Shown: positions 1 through 11,790 of the stretch, piece after piece
Layout: every line of letters begins with the position of its first letter
How positions within the stretch are numbered: position 1 is the first letter of the stretch
Source of the DNA: Oopsacas minuta
Lineage: Eukaryota > Porifera > Hexactinellida > Lyssacinosida > Leucopsacidae
DNA: 64,000 bases
Direction: 5' to 3'
Assembly: GCA_024704765.1 (NCBI GenBank)
Contig: JAKMXF010000026.1
Span: forward strand, 1 to 64,000
Translations under genes and position numbers: made by a program
Notes under the pieces: model-generated
The model's database searches: none
Seen by the model: the letters and a program-made list of their open reading frames with translations, nothing else
What the model was told of the DNA's origin: nothing

Positions 1-599
1 TTTCAATGGGATTGAACAATTTTTGCCAGAGTTATAGATGAATTTCAATTTGTGCCATTTGTGCCACCTTTTGCCCAAGGGGCACAAGTGGCCGTTACCA
101 AGAGGTTATTTTGTAATTCAAGGGTTAGCATAGTCATATAATCCGAAAATATTACTATGACTTATTCCTCCTAACCCTAGTTGATTTCCTTGTAGTGGCG
201 CTTTTTCCAGCCACCAGTGTCACCTTTTGCAACAAGTGGCACAAATTGAAATTCTTCTATAACTTTGGTAAAAATTGTTCAATCCCATTGGAAATTTTAA
301 TCTGGGGTAACTCGCCTAAGTAGAATTCAAATATCAAGTCAGAAATTATAGATTCTTAATAGGTTTTGAATTACCACATATTTTGATTATCAATAATTAT
401 CTAATAATTATTAATAATTAACACCTTCAAAAAGTGTAAATCGAAAATATTTTTTTGAAATTCTTGAAAAACATGTTATTCTATGCAAATTACTAGATTG
501 CAGCTACGAATATAGACTATACAGTGTATAGGAGCGGGAAAGAGTATACAATTTATGACAATATATTTGTGTGGTCGAATACTTTTGTCCCTTAACTGT
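1..599. repeat. Partial palindromic Tc1/mariner-type MITE (right part)
   Basis: This stretch matches, at very high identity by eye, the complete foldback element at 51964-52859. It ends in a terminal inverted repeat reading (on the minus strand) CAGTTAAGGGACAAAAGTAT, followed by TA at 599-600, as expected for Tc1/mariner target duplication. Only the right part is here because the window starts inside the element. Positions 1-290 are the inner palindrome, with inverted copies of a GTGCCAC-containing segment. No transposase is encoded. The short ORFs across it are side products of the repeat. Confidence 0.8.
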
Positions 600-2148
600 A
601 TAGAGAGAGAGCTGTGGCGTAGGATTTTGACCCACATGTAGCTTTTGCAAATGGAGTAATGTAATATTAACAATTCTTTGATTACACTCTTGGCCAACCC
701 TCAATAGTTATTTATTCATTCAAGTGGCTTTTGATATTATTGCCAAACAGGAACTACTACGAAATTTTGTCCATCTCAAAATTATCTGGGTTCTGGAATA
801 AATCCTTTGATACTGTTAGGTCACCATTGTAGTGTATTATGTCGACACATTAGTCAACTATTCAATCCTTGGAAACACATTGAGTACTTAGGTATGTTAG
901 ATTACGAAATATATTGCACCCAAATTGACCTCATGTAAATCCTAAGGCATAGGTGCTATTATTACCATTATGGGCTGCCATGCCCGCTCATATTCTTTAG
1001 ATAATTTTATGAACTAAGTGTATAATTGACTACAAAATTATCTCCAAAAATACTAAAACGATGTGTATATATTAAAATACTTATTGATGAAGTCCATAAT
1101 GAATAATTATATGACCTCAGGTTAATAAGTAATAGCACCACTTAAATTAAGAATAATTTCCTTTACTTGTTTATTAGCCTTGATATACAGTCAGGGGCGG
1201 TCGCAAGATCTGGCATACCCGGGGCAGGATATCCAAACTCGAAAAAACTCATTTTCTATTATAGGCAGTGGTGGTCCGAGCATCTAGCAGACCTGGCAGG
1301 TGCCAGAATTTTTAAACCTGGGGTAAATTTCCCGGTTGCCCCCCATTGGACCGCCATTAGTCAAAGCCCTACATGTGGTGTGTGTGCAACCAACCAAACC
1401 AGTGGTTGTGCCCGAAAAATAATGGTCAATAAAATGAACAAAATGGCCCCTATGTCCTAAGGTACTGTTAGGTCAATATTGGAATATTATATGACGACAC
1501 ATTAGTTAATTTTTTAATCCTTGGAAACATATTGAGTACTTAGATATGTTTGTACTCAGTTCCAGTCAAATTTTCGGTAGTAAGCAGAGAAATTTATTGA
1601 AATAATTTGAATATATTACTGGTAGACAATTTCACTACAGAATAAATTAACAAAAGAAAAATTTAGATAGCTGATATATGTATCAAGAAGAGCACATTAG
1701 AAGATAATTAGCAAATTCCTTGATAGTGTATATCAATCTGTGTTACTGAAAGTCTGTTGAGTGGATTATAATTAGATTTCCTTGGTAGTCTATTAGAAAT
1801 TAATATGTTTTTAAATAGCAGAAATGAATTTACTAAGTTAATTTGAAGAATGCACCTTGCCATTTTAGAGAGGATTTCAATGTGTATTTGATTCCTTTTA
1901 GCAATCATTTTGTATAGAAATTCAATCAATTTTAGATGTGAGTGTATTGGAGTAATTGATATATAGAAATTAAGGTGAAATAAATCTTCAGGATAATTTT
2001 ATTCTATCTACTAAATTACTAATGAAGAATCTAACTTACCATTTTTGAGAGGATTGCAATGTCTATTTGATTTCAAGATCAATCAGTGTTTTGAGCATAT
2101 AATTACATCAATTTTAGTATGAGTGCGTTGGAATAATTGATATATTAT
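600..2148. other. No gene recognised; degenerate repeat sequence
   Basis: AT-rich sequence without a convincing coding frame. Around 1190-1330 there is a GC-richer patch beginning CAGGGGCGGTCGC that resembles the termini of old cut-and-paste transposons. The 97-codon frame there shows no recognisable domain and is not supported as a gene. The segments at 1475-1560 and 815-900 resemble each other (both carry CTTGGAAACA..ATTGAGTACTTAG), so this is decayed repeat material. Confidence 0.5.
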
Positions 2149-2400
2149 TTAGAAATTCAGGTTAAGTCGGTGCGGAGGCAAGCTAGATGGTGTAATTGAA
2201 ATTAGGAATTCATTTGGATATAAAGCTGCCTGAGCCTGCTCTACTGAGTCCGTACTCAACAATACATGTGCATCTCCAGGGAGTTGGTTCATAACATAAT
2301 CGTTGATGTATTCAGTTGTTTCGTTTTTAGGAGACATCATAATATGTGCAGTAATGTAATCACGATCATTGTATTATCCTTGACATCTCCATAAATATTA
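2149..2400 (-). pseudogene. Helitron/PIF1-type helicase fragment
   Basis: The minus-strand frame reads DRDYITAHIMMSPKN, then a stretch with INDYVMNQLPGDAHVLLSTD and a final EFLISITPSSLPPHRL. This is the pattern of PIF1-family helicases carried by Helitrons (APKN..VDRIN..LPGE..YLSADS..FLNSLTPSGLPPHKL), from near the conserved motif preceding the C-terminal helicase block. Only about 75 residues survive. Stops and frame changes interrupt the frame upstream (towards 2400) and it ends at a stop at 2149. Neither the Rep domain nor the Walker motifs are found nearby, so this is a broken fragment. It could have been the source of enzyme for the Helitron-like repeats seen across the window, but that is inference. 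Confidence 0.7.
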
Positions 2401-2742
2401 GGCCAAGTCTCCAATAGTTTCACCGCGTACTATATACTTAGCTTCTAGGTGAATCATGTTAGATTTTCAGGTTCAGTGCCTTCTCTTACTCGGAGTAAGA
2501 AGTCTGAGAAATTGCTTACTTCTACTGAGTCATGTTGGTCTAAACTTTGTAGGCGTATGAGTGGATATATGTCCCATGTAGCATTATGTAATTTGAATTT
2601 TTACTCACTGCTGACTCAAATCATACGACATTGAATTATTGTATATTTGCTTTTAGTGTTTCACTGTAATTTCATGGTATTTATTGATTTGAATCACATC
2701 TACTATTTGTATTTATGTATATTTATGGAATTTCTAAAATTA

Positions 2743-3109
2743 TGAGCCGTTTCGCTTGCTCACGCTGCGCGGCTTGCGAACACTGTGTTCGCATGGGATT
2801 GGCACTTCATGCCTCAAATTTAGCAAAGTATAAAATTGCAAAATTGAATTAATAGATTAATATTTCAACTATTTGTTTACTTTATATTTATTAAAACAAC
2901 AATTAAATTTACATATGTTTAATTCAAAAGAGTGAAAATCGGAATCAACATACTCGATTACCCCAATGTAATTGTTACTTTTCCTATATCTTCAAGAGAA
3001 GGATATGTTATTCCCTATATTATATATACGCAGATCTTCTTCCCGTATCATTATAATACAAAGCGAACAAACAAACACACGCACAATAATTGAGTTTTAA
3101 TAATATAGA
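2743..3109 (-). mobile_element. Non-autonomous Helitron-like element, copy 1
   Basis: On the minus strand the element starts TCTATATTATTAAAACTCAA (5' end at 3109) and ends in a GC-rich hairpin region with CGCGCAGCGTGAGCAAGCG and GGCTCAT at 2743. A TC start, a short 3' hairpin and a CTNRT-like end with no inverted repeats are the Helitron layout. It contains no ORF. Related copies occur at 11119-11790, 14220-14660, 39453-40076, 40077-40644, 50823-51137 and elsewhere. Confidence 0.6.
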
Positions 3110-4390
3110 TTGAACTTAATACTACTGTCACAATTCTAATTTGAATAAATACTATACTAATTACTAAAGATAATACTACTGCATGCAACTATTTCCTCAA
3201 ATGATTGACCTTAAGAACTGGTTGGTAATGACTCAGAAATAGTCTCAAATATTCCCTACTATTCGTCAAGTCATGAACACTATGTCTGTTGTTTAACCCG
3301 CATCCTGAGAATTTCATCCAGGATAGATCACCATTGGAAACTGAATAGATTTTAGAGACTATGCCCCCCTAAAATTCCAGTAGGCCCTCTCAAAAATGCT
3401 GTTGCTGCTACGCCCATGCTTGGCTTGGTGTATTTTAATGTGTTATGTACAAATGTGAATCACAATTTTCAGAGAGTGTATGTAAGATCTAGGTGCATAA
3501 ATTAATTTTCCAACACATATCAAGATAAATTCCTAAATTATTCTTACAAAAACTGTCGCAAACTCCGTGAGTCTTGCCCAACTAAAGTCAACCTCTATTT
3601 GATTTGGCACTACTTCTTTGTTTGTTACTTTTTTTGACATCACATGACCATCTATTAAGGAAATTTTAAATTTCGATATTCATACATTCGCTAGATATCA
3701 TTCCAGCACGTGGTAAGAGCTTACCCGGGCTTTTGTATGTTTAACAGATAATGCATAGGGGTACAAGATTTGCTTGTGAGACCTATCTATCTTCCTGATA
3801 ACCGAACCGGTTGCACCTAAATGCAAAACAATAGGTTTCTCTTCTAGATGCTTCAATAACAGGATTTGTTCTTCGCTATAATAATGAATTATTAATGGAG
3901 TATGAGAAACAAGTTAAATATATCCATTGAGATGATCAGCAATGATAGTATTAGCATACGACATGTTTGTACTAATTATGTCTTGACATGGATCACTGTA
4001 GACTTTGCTAAGTGTTGAGATTTAACCTTTCTAAGTACGTCAGTCAATGTAAAGAATTGAATTTTCCATGCTTTGCTCTTAAACGGTTTTCTGTTTATTA
4101 CAGAGCGAATAATGGTAATTAGAAGGAGTAGAAATTTCAAGCTGTTTCGCTATTGATACTCTTTCTCACCTACTAAGTGTCGTCTATGTTAAACATCATC
4201 ACTCGAAAAATTCAATCTCTTCGCCAGTTCTTAAATCTTCTACTTCTTCAAATAAGCTACTCTGCTCTGAAGATTGGAAATATTCTGAAATTGAATGAGT
4301 TTATCTGGATTTGAAGAAATTTTATCAGAAAATCAGAAATTTTAATGCTAATGGTAAGGTAAGGGTACTAGAAATACAAATTTAACCTAC
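3110..4390. other. No gene recognised
   Basis: About 1.3 kb of AT-rich sequence with no recognisable coding frame, RNA gene or transposon end on either strand. Confidence 0.5.
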
Positions 4391-4632
4391 CTGTATCTGA
4401 ATGTCGTACCTGTTGTTTCTCCATAAATTCATTCGCTTTGCTCGTAGTTCCAAACGATTTCGACCATAAACTAATTTACCCAACTTTCCCCAAAATGAGA
4501 AGGGATCGCTCCAATTCCTAGTTTGGTTGAGAGTATCCAAGATCTGAATTCCATCTGATGTTAATTTGTGTGATGCATTGATAATCTTGGAAAGTAGAGA
4601 AGGACATTGAATTAGCACCCCATTATTGATTT
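4391..4632 (-). CDS. Candidate internal exon of an unidentified gene
   Basis: A minus-strand open stretch of about 80 codons is bounded by good splice signals: a pyrimidine-rich acceptor (TTTTCTATTCTTAATTTAG at about 4651-4633) and a strong donor CAG|GTAGGT at 4391. An alternative donor, CAG|GTACGA, lies at 4410. The encoded segment is soluble-looking, with PFSFWGKLGKLVYGRNRLEL near its end. I do not recognise the family, and no partner exon could be linked on the minus strand within 5 kb. It may be an exon of a host gene, a captured exon in a mobile element, or chance. Confidence 0.33.
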
Positions 4633-4660
4633 CTAAATTAAGAATAGAAAACAGAACCAT

Positions 4661-7350
4661 ACGTGGATGTATTTAATAGTAATAAATTATTACACGAAAA
4701 ACTCACCACGTTAATCCTGGATTTAATTCAATATTTCCGCAAATAATCATCATGTCAGATTATTATTGCTGTCTAAACACTGGATACTTAGCACAAATTT
4801 GAGAAAAAACTAAAACTCAACAAATTCTGTTTAATCATTGTCGGTTAATGTGCAATATAATAGTAAAATAATTAAAATGATGAACACCTACACTCGTGAT
4901 ATAGTTGTAAGTGAAATTCAGGATAATCTGTGGAGGGGTTATGAAGTTATGAGAGTCAAAGTAGTGCTCGCTTTTCGCTGTTGAACGTGCTGCTGACTTC
5001 ACATCCATCATATACAGTTGAAATCGGATTATTTTTACACACGGTTATTTGTCGTCAAGTCTGTGTAAAAATTGATTATTCGAAATTCTCATGAAAATAA
5101 TCAGGTTTTTTGTTTTATGGATTTTTTGAGGGCCTGGGTAAGTGCCCAGTTTACCCATTGATAAATACGGCACTGCGTACAAGATACATCCCTGATATTT
5201 GGATTACATAGTATTGGGGGTAAGATGCGAGCCGAAATTTTACAGTTTGCAATTTGAGCCAACGGGGCATGCCCCGGGCACAAATTAATCAGGTGGAGAC
5301 ATGTCCCGGGGCACTAGATTTTACCAGGGGGAGGGCATTGCTCTGGAAATCGAGATTTTGCCAGTGCGCCCCCCCGTGGCGACGTCCCTGGCAATGCCTC
5401 ACCTATTTTGGAATGTGAAACATTCTTACTCATAGGATCTATCGTGCCCTATATGATAGGATAATTAGTCCTTTTTTTTTCTATCTTACCCAACGATTGT
5501 TATGAAACCTCCATTTGAATCTTTATGCTTGTCTCTAAATTCCGTGCATTTGGGATAGCTCCTCTTAAAATTTTCTTGAGTGGTGAGCATATTGCAATAT
5601 ACAATAGGAGGGTCTGTGTATTTTGTTTTGGGTTTCTTGTTAATGGGAATTTTGTTTCGATTACTTGATCATGCCTCCTAATTGTGGTTGTGTTTTCCAA
5701 ACTTTTTTTTATGTGAACCGGAGCTTTAATATCGCATTCAGTAGTTAATAACCTGTAGCCTGCTGCCATCGGTTCGATTCCCATCCCTGCCTTACTTTTT
5801 CGACTGTTGATACCTGAAATTGACTAACTTAACATGATTCTTGAAATTGCCTGTGATTTCATTATACGTAACACTAATATGGGCAAAAGACTGAGCTCTA
5901 TACATATTATTTCTGTAATTGATGTTACATAATTTTTTGTATTATTTGCACATAGTGATCATTAAATTAGGATAATGAATGTGGGATATAGTAGTTGTGC
6001 TATAAAAGGATCCATGTAGGGCTAGTTGGTATGATCACATTTAATGCACCACTACGACACTGAATAATTGAAGGGGACAATTAGATAATGAAGGCATGCT
6101 TTCCAACTCTTGTCTGTCAAATCCCAGGATACAGGGAAAATTTTCCCTACATTTTCTCTAGCTCTTGAACCCTCTAAATTTCTGCTCGCTCGTACTTTCT
6201 GAATTTAACATTACAACACGAAAAAGGTACTTTGAAAGATTGAATTGCCCCCAATATTTTCTTTTTATTACTCCACTGACTCGAGTACATATGCGCTAGA
6301 ATAGAATGCCTTATTCTTGGCTTTAATTGGGATTACTTATATATAAGTGCAAGAGTCCGATTGATGAATGATGACAGCCAGTTGTGATATTCCTACAATT
6401 TGAAATTACTGATCAATTCAGCACCATTGTCTTACTGATAGAAAGTGCTATGGTTTCAGGTTAGATTGATGTTATATATTTCATTATATTTCATTATAAT
6501 TATAATTATCTCTCATGGCTATACAAGCACTTTACCATTCTTAGTCAATTGTACGATTAGAAACCAAAGAATCTCTTTATCAATCCAAGTTTAATATATA
6601 TATGCACAACCAATCCTATGGCACAGGTAAATATATCGAAATATACTAAAAATTGATAAACCCATTCAATACAGTAAAATTCGATAAATACGTACTCAGC
6701 AGTTACCAATAATTGAGTAACGAATATTATAGAATGATGGCGTCAAGCATTTGTTTTGACTTTACGTTGGTGGTACTGTAATCAATTAGTCACATTCGTA
6801 GCTACAGTAGAACTCAGATAAGACTTACCCCCTCGGGAAACACAAATCATTGATAATTATCCATGTATATGTCTTATCCTAATTGGGATTCTATTAATAT
6901 AAATGGAACCAGGGAGTTATACTAATACAGTTATTTCGGAACACGCTCTTAGCCGCTCACTCGATCAAATTTTCATACACCTAAATATAAATTCATCAAA
7001 AATTATACTCCTAGAGTAGAGGAGCGCCCGGCACTCCTTGATGGGACCTACCTTTTGTTAAAAGAATAAGTATGTATAAATAAGTTAGTTAATTCGAACT
7101 TTCAACTGGAAACAATTTGTTCGAATTATTACGGGTATTCGTATCAAAGGTTGTTGACTGTGTAATGCATATTGTTAATTATCGTATATATAAAAATCTA
7201 CAATATCCATGAATATCCATATCCACTTTGCAAGCGTGGTGATTTTCATGGTCAAATATGTGGCAATCGACAATTGTGAATTTTCCTCAGATATCACTTG
7301 TCGGTTCCATTTCTTACCGTGAAATAGTAGGGACCCCAATTATTCAATAT
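4661..7350. other. No gene recognised; scattered degenerate repeats
   Basis: About 2.7 kb with no supportable coding frame. Around 5260-5400 lies a GC-richer, CCCCGGG-containing patch ending in CGACGTCCCTGGCA; a related patch occurs at 24060-24190, so it is an old dispersed repeat. At 5768-5780 the sequence CATCGGTTCGATTCCC resembles a tRNA-type B box, but no A box or cloverleaf can be built around it. At about 6807 CAGTAGAACTCAGATAAGAC resembles a pogo/Tigger terminus. Confidence 0.45.
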
Positions 7351-7371
7351 TTTTTCTAATAGCTCCTAAGT

Positions 7372-8103
7372 ATGGCATCACAAGTAAAGAACCATTTATC
7401 AAACATGAAAGATGAATTAGCTACGACTAATGAATCTATACTTGAAATGGATGTGCAGAAGAAAGCTTTAGATTCAGAGATTATTCTTTATGAAGCTGAA
7501 GTTTTGTCTTGTTCTTCAAAGCTTTCCATGTTGGAAAAACAACTAGATACTGTTGAACAAGAGCAAGAAGATATCAAACAAGAAGTAAAAGTCAGGAGGG
7601 CAAGGCTGAACAAGAAAGAACAAGAGATGGAGGTACTTGAAAGTAATCAGGATGAAGATGAGAACTTGAAAGTGTCCTTAGAAGATGATTCAAAAGTTTT
7701 AGTAGGAGAAATCACAGATGCTGAAGTAATGTTGGAGGATCATAAGCGGAGGTTGCGTGTGCTATTTTCACTGGTGGAGAAACGTGAGGAAGAGGGTGAG
7801 AGGTTTCAAGACCGTATTTTGAAGGCAAGAGAACAACTTGATAGAGTAAATGTCGAAATAGCTGAGCTGGAACAAGACGAGTCTCAATTGAGCGAGAACG
7901 AATGCATTTTAAGAGACGAGTTAAAAATCATCAATGAAGAATATCTAGTTGTAGATAACGAGTATGAAAATTTTGCAAGGCAGCGCACTAATTTGGAACA
8001 TGAGGTAAATGAAAAAACGAAAAAGCTAGAATTGATAGAAATAGAGTACGATAAGCAAAGAGATGAAATTTCCCAATTTGAGGATGTTATGAATGAGTTA
8101 TGA
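7372..8103 (+). CDS. Coiled-coil protein, tropomyosin-like
   Basis: A single uninterrupted frame of 243 codons encodes a highly charged, Glu/Lys-rich protein with almost no Pro, Gly or Trp and hydrophobic residues at heptad spacing nearly throughout. It is therefore predicted to be one long parallel coiled coil with no signal peptide or membrane segment. Its length is close to short tropomyosins (about 248 residues) and it ends EISQFEDVMNEL, like the tropomyosin C-terminus. By analogy it would bind along actin filaments, but the resemblance is mainly compositional, so another coiled-coil family is possible. The first ATG follows a splice acceptor (TTTTTTCTAATAG at 7350-7362) by 9 nt, so the mRNA probably begins with a spliced 5' leader. 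No introns interrupt the coding part. A TATAAA-type polyadenylation signal lies 17 nt after the stop. Confidence 0.72.
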   Translation: MASQVKNHLSNMKDELATTNESILEMDVQKKALDSEIILYEAEVLSCSSKLSMLEKQLDTVEQEQEDIKQEVKVRRARLNKKEQEMEVLESNQDEDENLKVSLEDDSKVLVGEITDAEVMLEDHKRRLRVLFSLVEKREEEGERFQDRILKAREQLDRVNVEIAELEQDESQLSENECILRDELKIINEEYLVVDNEYENFARQRTNLEHEVNEKTKKLELIEIEYDKQRDEISQFEDVMNEL

Positions 8104-8985
8104 TACTCAGCACCTTTTGTATAAAAGAATTTTGTTTGAATTAGGCTTATTTTTGTGTTAATTCATTAACTGTGTGGTTATACTTTCTCATAAAACTATT
8201 AGTAATACTATTCTTGCTAGGGCGCTTTTGACATAAGGTCTATGTACGACAAATCCTCCGGATTGTTATATCAATCAGCTTTAGCATTGTGCTGTCACGC
8301 TATATTTGGTCCGCCGCTATAAATGGCCCCCTTGCCATATTTGGTCACACTCTTTTTAATATATATATGCTACGGTAGATGTCAACATAGTATGGATCAG
8401 TTAAATTAAGTTCCCAATTTCCCCTTCGACACTTTCAAATGATTGAGAGCTGAGATATTACTAATTATTCAGTTTTTTATGATCTTTTCATAAATTTAAT
8501 TAAGATATTCATATCAAGATTATTATTATTTTAGATTTATTTAATATACTATATAATTTACATCCAATAATTCGATCCCTAAAATCAGTCCGAGATAGCG
8601 AATGTTCGAGTTAACGGATGCGATAAGTGCTAAAAAGTACAACAAAGGGAAGTGTATTTTCGTTAATGAATGTTCGAGTTAACCGACATTCGATATAGCG
8701 AACGACTTTTCTATATAGATCGAATATTAAAACGAGGGGGAATGGAAATTCGTTCGAGATAACCATAGACCACTGAATACCATGGACAGTCGACTCTCTA
8801 TCTCTGGGACCATTGACCATTGTTATCTCTAGAACTATCAAGTGTATTGTTATTTGATGTATTATAGTTGAATATGAAGCCATCTGATGGGAGTCGATCG
8901 GCCATATTACCAATCGACTCCCATTTGTGGAATGTGAATTATGTGGCTTTCACACCTTTCCTCATTATGTTAATAATGTCAAATA
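8104..8985. other. Intergenic; degenerate pogo/Tigger-like repeat
   Basis: No gene. Between about 8590 and 8770 there are repeated ATGTTCGAGTTAAC segments, with CATTCGATATAGCGAACGAC between them, the style of decayed pogo/Tigger terminal regions. Both ends are too worn to define the element. Confidence 0.4.
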
Positions 8986-9144
8986 CAGTAGAACCTGCAT
9001 AATCCGACACTCATTGGGACATGAAAATAGTGCCGGATTATGCAGGTGAATTTGTATTGTCGGAAGCTATTTCAGATCAGAAACACTGTCGGATTATAGA
9101 GGTCTTCCGGATTATACAGGTGTCGGTTTATGAAGGTTCCACTG
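8986..9144. mobile_element. pogo/Tigger-type MITE
   Basis: A 159-bp element bounded by TA on both sides. It starts CAGTAGAACCTGCATAATCC and ends as the inverted repeat of CAGTGGAACCTTCATAAACC, with further internal copies of TCCGGATTATACAGGT. Short imperfect terminal repeats starting CAGT, a TA target duplication and internal repeats of the TATAATCCG motif are typical of pogo/Tigger MITEs. There is no coding capacity. Confidence 0.75.
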
Positions 9145-9269
9145 TATCACTTCCAATTTGAACTAGACATGAGAAATTTGTTATTATATAATGGGAATTC
9201 AAGGAGGTAACGTCTCCTTCAATCAGATTTCTTACCTCATAGCCTACTATACATAAACATTTCAAATTG

Positions 9270-9750
9270 TGAATTTTAGACAAGGGATGTTGTTTTCGGC
9301 TGATGTAATTACATGGGGTTTCTGTATGGAAAAACAATGCATTTTGCTATTTACATTTGTAGAACAACAAATTATCAACTATTATATGCTAAAAATTTCA
9401 GCGATGTCCCAAAATATTTGTCTAGTAAGCATTTATTTGGTAAAAGATGTAATTGTTTGATAGGTTGTAATGCCCCGAATTAAGTTAAAGATTGCATCTT
9501 TCATTTCCGAGTTTATGTATGATACGAGCTATATAATTTATTATACAAATATAAAGAATTGTCACGATATTGTTGGCGCGTTATTGAGTTTCAGTAAGGA
9601 CCATGGATTACACATTTTAAAGGATATGTAATTATAACTCAATAATCTTTAAAGTTATTGTTAAATCAGTATAGCCTATTTATAGTATATAGTACCGACT
9701 CCCCATACCCTTGTAATACATTTTGATATAATAAGTCTTAAGCTTATTGC
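9270..9750. repeat. Dispersed repeat family A, copy 1
   Basis: Shares with 24200-25190, 37230-37640 and, more weakly, 60150-60310 an ordered series of segments: TAGTAAGCATTTATTTGG, then a TTATTGTTAAATCAGTATAG segment, then CCCATACCCTTGTAATACAT followed by TTGATAT. The copies are in the same orientation and well diverged. No ORF and no clear terminal repeats were found, so the element type is unknown. Confidence 0.55.
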
Positions 9751-9866
9751 ATAATATTAATTGTTGAGAATTTGTTGCTCTACAAATAAGCAATATATTT
9801 ATTTGGGCAAAAATGCGCCTTTTTTGCAAGATAGAACTCACATAGAATTTGTTCTATCGGCTATTC

Positions 9867-10690
9867 CAGTGGTTTTCATTCAGGGTGCCGCAGGCTTTAC
9901 CACGGTTAAATACTGCTTTATCTCCTATTGATGCCATTACTAATGTTACATTTGATGTTTGTCCTCTGACGATCCTGTGTGATATTTTATTATACAATAT
10001 TCTCAATTTTAATACTTTTATCTTTTACTAGTTTTGATAACATTCCTATAATATTACGAGATGGACAAGTTTTTAGGAGGGAAAGATAACATGACGCATT
10101 AATTAATGGAAATGATGAAATGATTCTTGATCCTGAATTGGTTGTTGAAAAAGACTATTCTAATGGTGTCTCAGTCAATTGATTAATAACTCCTGTAGAA
10201 GTATAAAACATCGACTGTATTCTAATAGTTATCACTCGATAGGATTCACTTCATGTGGTGATGACCCAATTCCAGAATGCCTTGTTTGTGGTGATAAACT
10301 TTCAAATGAAACTATAGTTCCTAGCAAGCTAATGAGACATTTTCTTTCAAAATATAGCCAACTCTCGGATAAACCTTTGGGATACTCCAAGTGACTCTTG
10401 ATTCAGCAAGAACAACAGATTTCGACTTTTGTAAAAAGGTGAACATTTCTAATACAGCTCAAGAAGCAAGCTATTTAGTAGCAGAACTTATCTCAGAACA
10501 GATAAAACCCACACAATTGCTGAGGCACTCATATTCCCTGCTTGCAACAGCATTATCGTAAAAACAATGATTGGTGTGAATGCTGGACAAGGATTAAGAA
10601 AAGTTCCTCTCTCTGATGATTTGAAGATAAAACATGAAGTTCATCAGGGACGAATGATATGGAATTTCTTGATATATTTATCAGATCCAG
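9867..10690 (+). mobile_element. hAT transposon, 5' part
   Basis: The left end CAGTGGTTTTCATTCAGGGT at 9867, followed by GCCGC, is a typical hAT terminal inverted repeat of the Charlie type. About 310 bp downstream, in the same orientation, lies the N-terminal part of a ZBED-type hAT transposase (10180-10680). The rest of the transposase and the matching right end are missing: after about 10690 the sequence changes to an unrelated repeat also present near 58885 (GTCCGGTGCATTG). This is a truncated, inactive copy. Confidence 0.65.
10180..10680 (+). pseudogene. hAT transposase, ZBED5-like, N-terminal fragment
   Basis: The frame begins with a BED-type zinc finger region: YHSIGFTSCGDDPIPECLVC, then SNETIVPSKLMRHFLSKY and KDKP-like SDKPLGYSK, matching the ZBED5/ZBED8 pattern (C..C, then PSKLKRH..H). 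After a stop and frame changes it continues with EASYLVAELISEQIKPT, then TIAEALIFPACNSIIVKTMI and RKVPLSDD, which correspond to the SYLVAYRIAK..KPHTIGE..LPA..IPLSDNT part of these transposases. At least two frameshifts are needed to read it, and the RNase-H-like catalytic domain and hAT dimerisation domain are absent. Confidence 0.78.
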
Positions 10691-11118
10691 GAACCCAAAA
10701 TCAGTCGGGTCCGGTGCATTGCGGCATTTACACGGGGGAGTCATTAGGGCGTACCCTCTGAAAAGAACAAAAATACATAACCCTGAGCTGCACGACCAGT
10801 CTATCTGCTAGACATTTTTTGTTATTGTTTGTTACCCTTGTAGTTGCGCCAAGTGGAAATACTTGCAATGAATACTTCACACCAATCAAAATTCTTCGCT
10901 CAATATTAATACGGGAGTGGTCATCATTGCATGGTATAATAACGTATTCAAGGTTAGGTATTTAATTTTAGCGATTTTTAGGATGGCATCAGACTGTTTT
11001 TAACTTTTGAAGTTTACTTTGTTTTAATCCATAAATGGCAAATACATTCCTTGTAATATATGTTTTGGATATTGAAATTTTGTGAAATTGACTTCTTACG
11101 CCTGTGTTTCCAGCTTAT

Positions 11119-11790
11119 ACTAGCGCGCTTTGCTTGCTGGGTCGCTGCGCGACAGGCGGACATATCTTTGAGCTTTGTGCCTTGTTTTAGCATAAGTAAT
11201 AAACAGTTAAATTTGTCAGTGCTTTGGGACGCTACCGGACGGGATATAGGCAGCACTGCGTGCCTTGAAGTTAATTTTTGCAGAAATTTTAATTTGTTAT
11301 TATCCATGGTCCATCAAAATTCCATTAGTGGCTTTCTGTGGTAATACTTGAAATGTCACGTGGTTTGTGGTTAGTAATCAGGAAATTTGTGCCTTGTGTG
11401 TCATAATATTCTCAAAAACACGAAATTCGGAAATTTTTGATATTTTGTACAGCCATGATGAGTTTTAGTCAAAGTTATGGAGTCATAACATTTAGCATAT
11501 TGAGGGGCACCTGTGATTCAAATTTCAAACTTCTATCATGTATATTGGCTGAGCTGTGGTTAATAATGTGATTTTTCGGAACTCCAAAAGGTGACAATGA
11601 CGTCATAATTTCGCCATGGGTGTGAATTCCTTCCAAGACTCGAACTTGTCCAAGTCAGGCCCAAAATACCCCTGTATGCCAAAAATCAGCCCAGGGGTCT
11701 CCGGTTTCTTCAATCAATTTTGGACATACAAACATATATATATTTAAATACCTAAATATATTTGGATTAATTGCGTTTTAATAGTATAGA
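11119..11790 (-). mobile_element. Non-autonomous Helitron-like element, copy 2 (end to end)
   Basis: On the minus strand it starts TCTATACTATTAAAACGCAA at 11790 and ends with a hairpin region (GCGCAGCGACCCAGCAAGC, then AAAGCGCGCTAGT) at 11119. Length is 672 bp. The internal sequence has landmarks repeated in other copies: GACGTCATTGTCAC, CATCATGGC, GATGGACCATGGATAAT and AAGGCAC. There is no transposase or helicase. This is the best complete example of the family in the window and can be used to recognise the partial copies. Confidence 0.68.

Noticed and set aside
5768-5790. tRNA gene around the GGTTCGATTCC sequence
   Set aside because: No A box at a proper distance and no acceptor or T-stem pairing could be formed.
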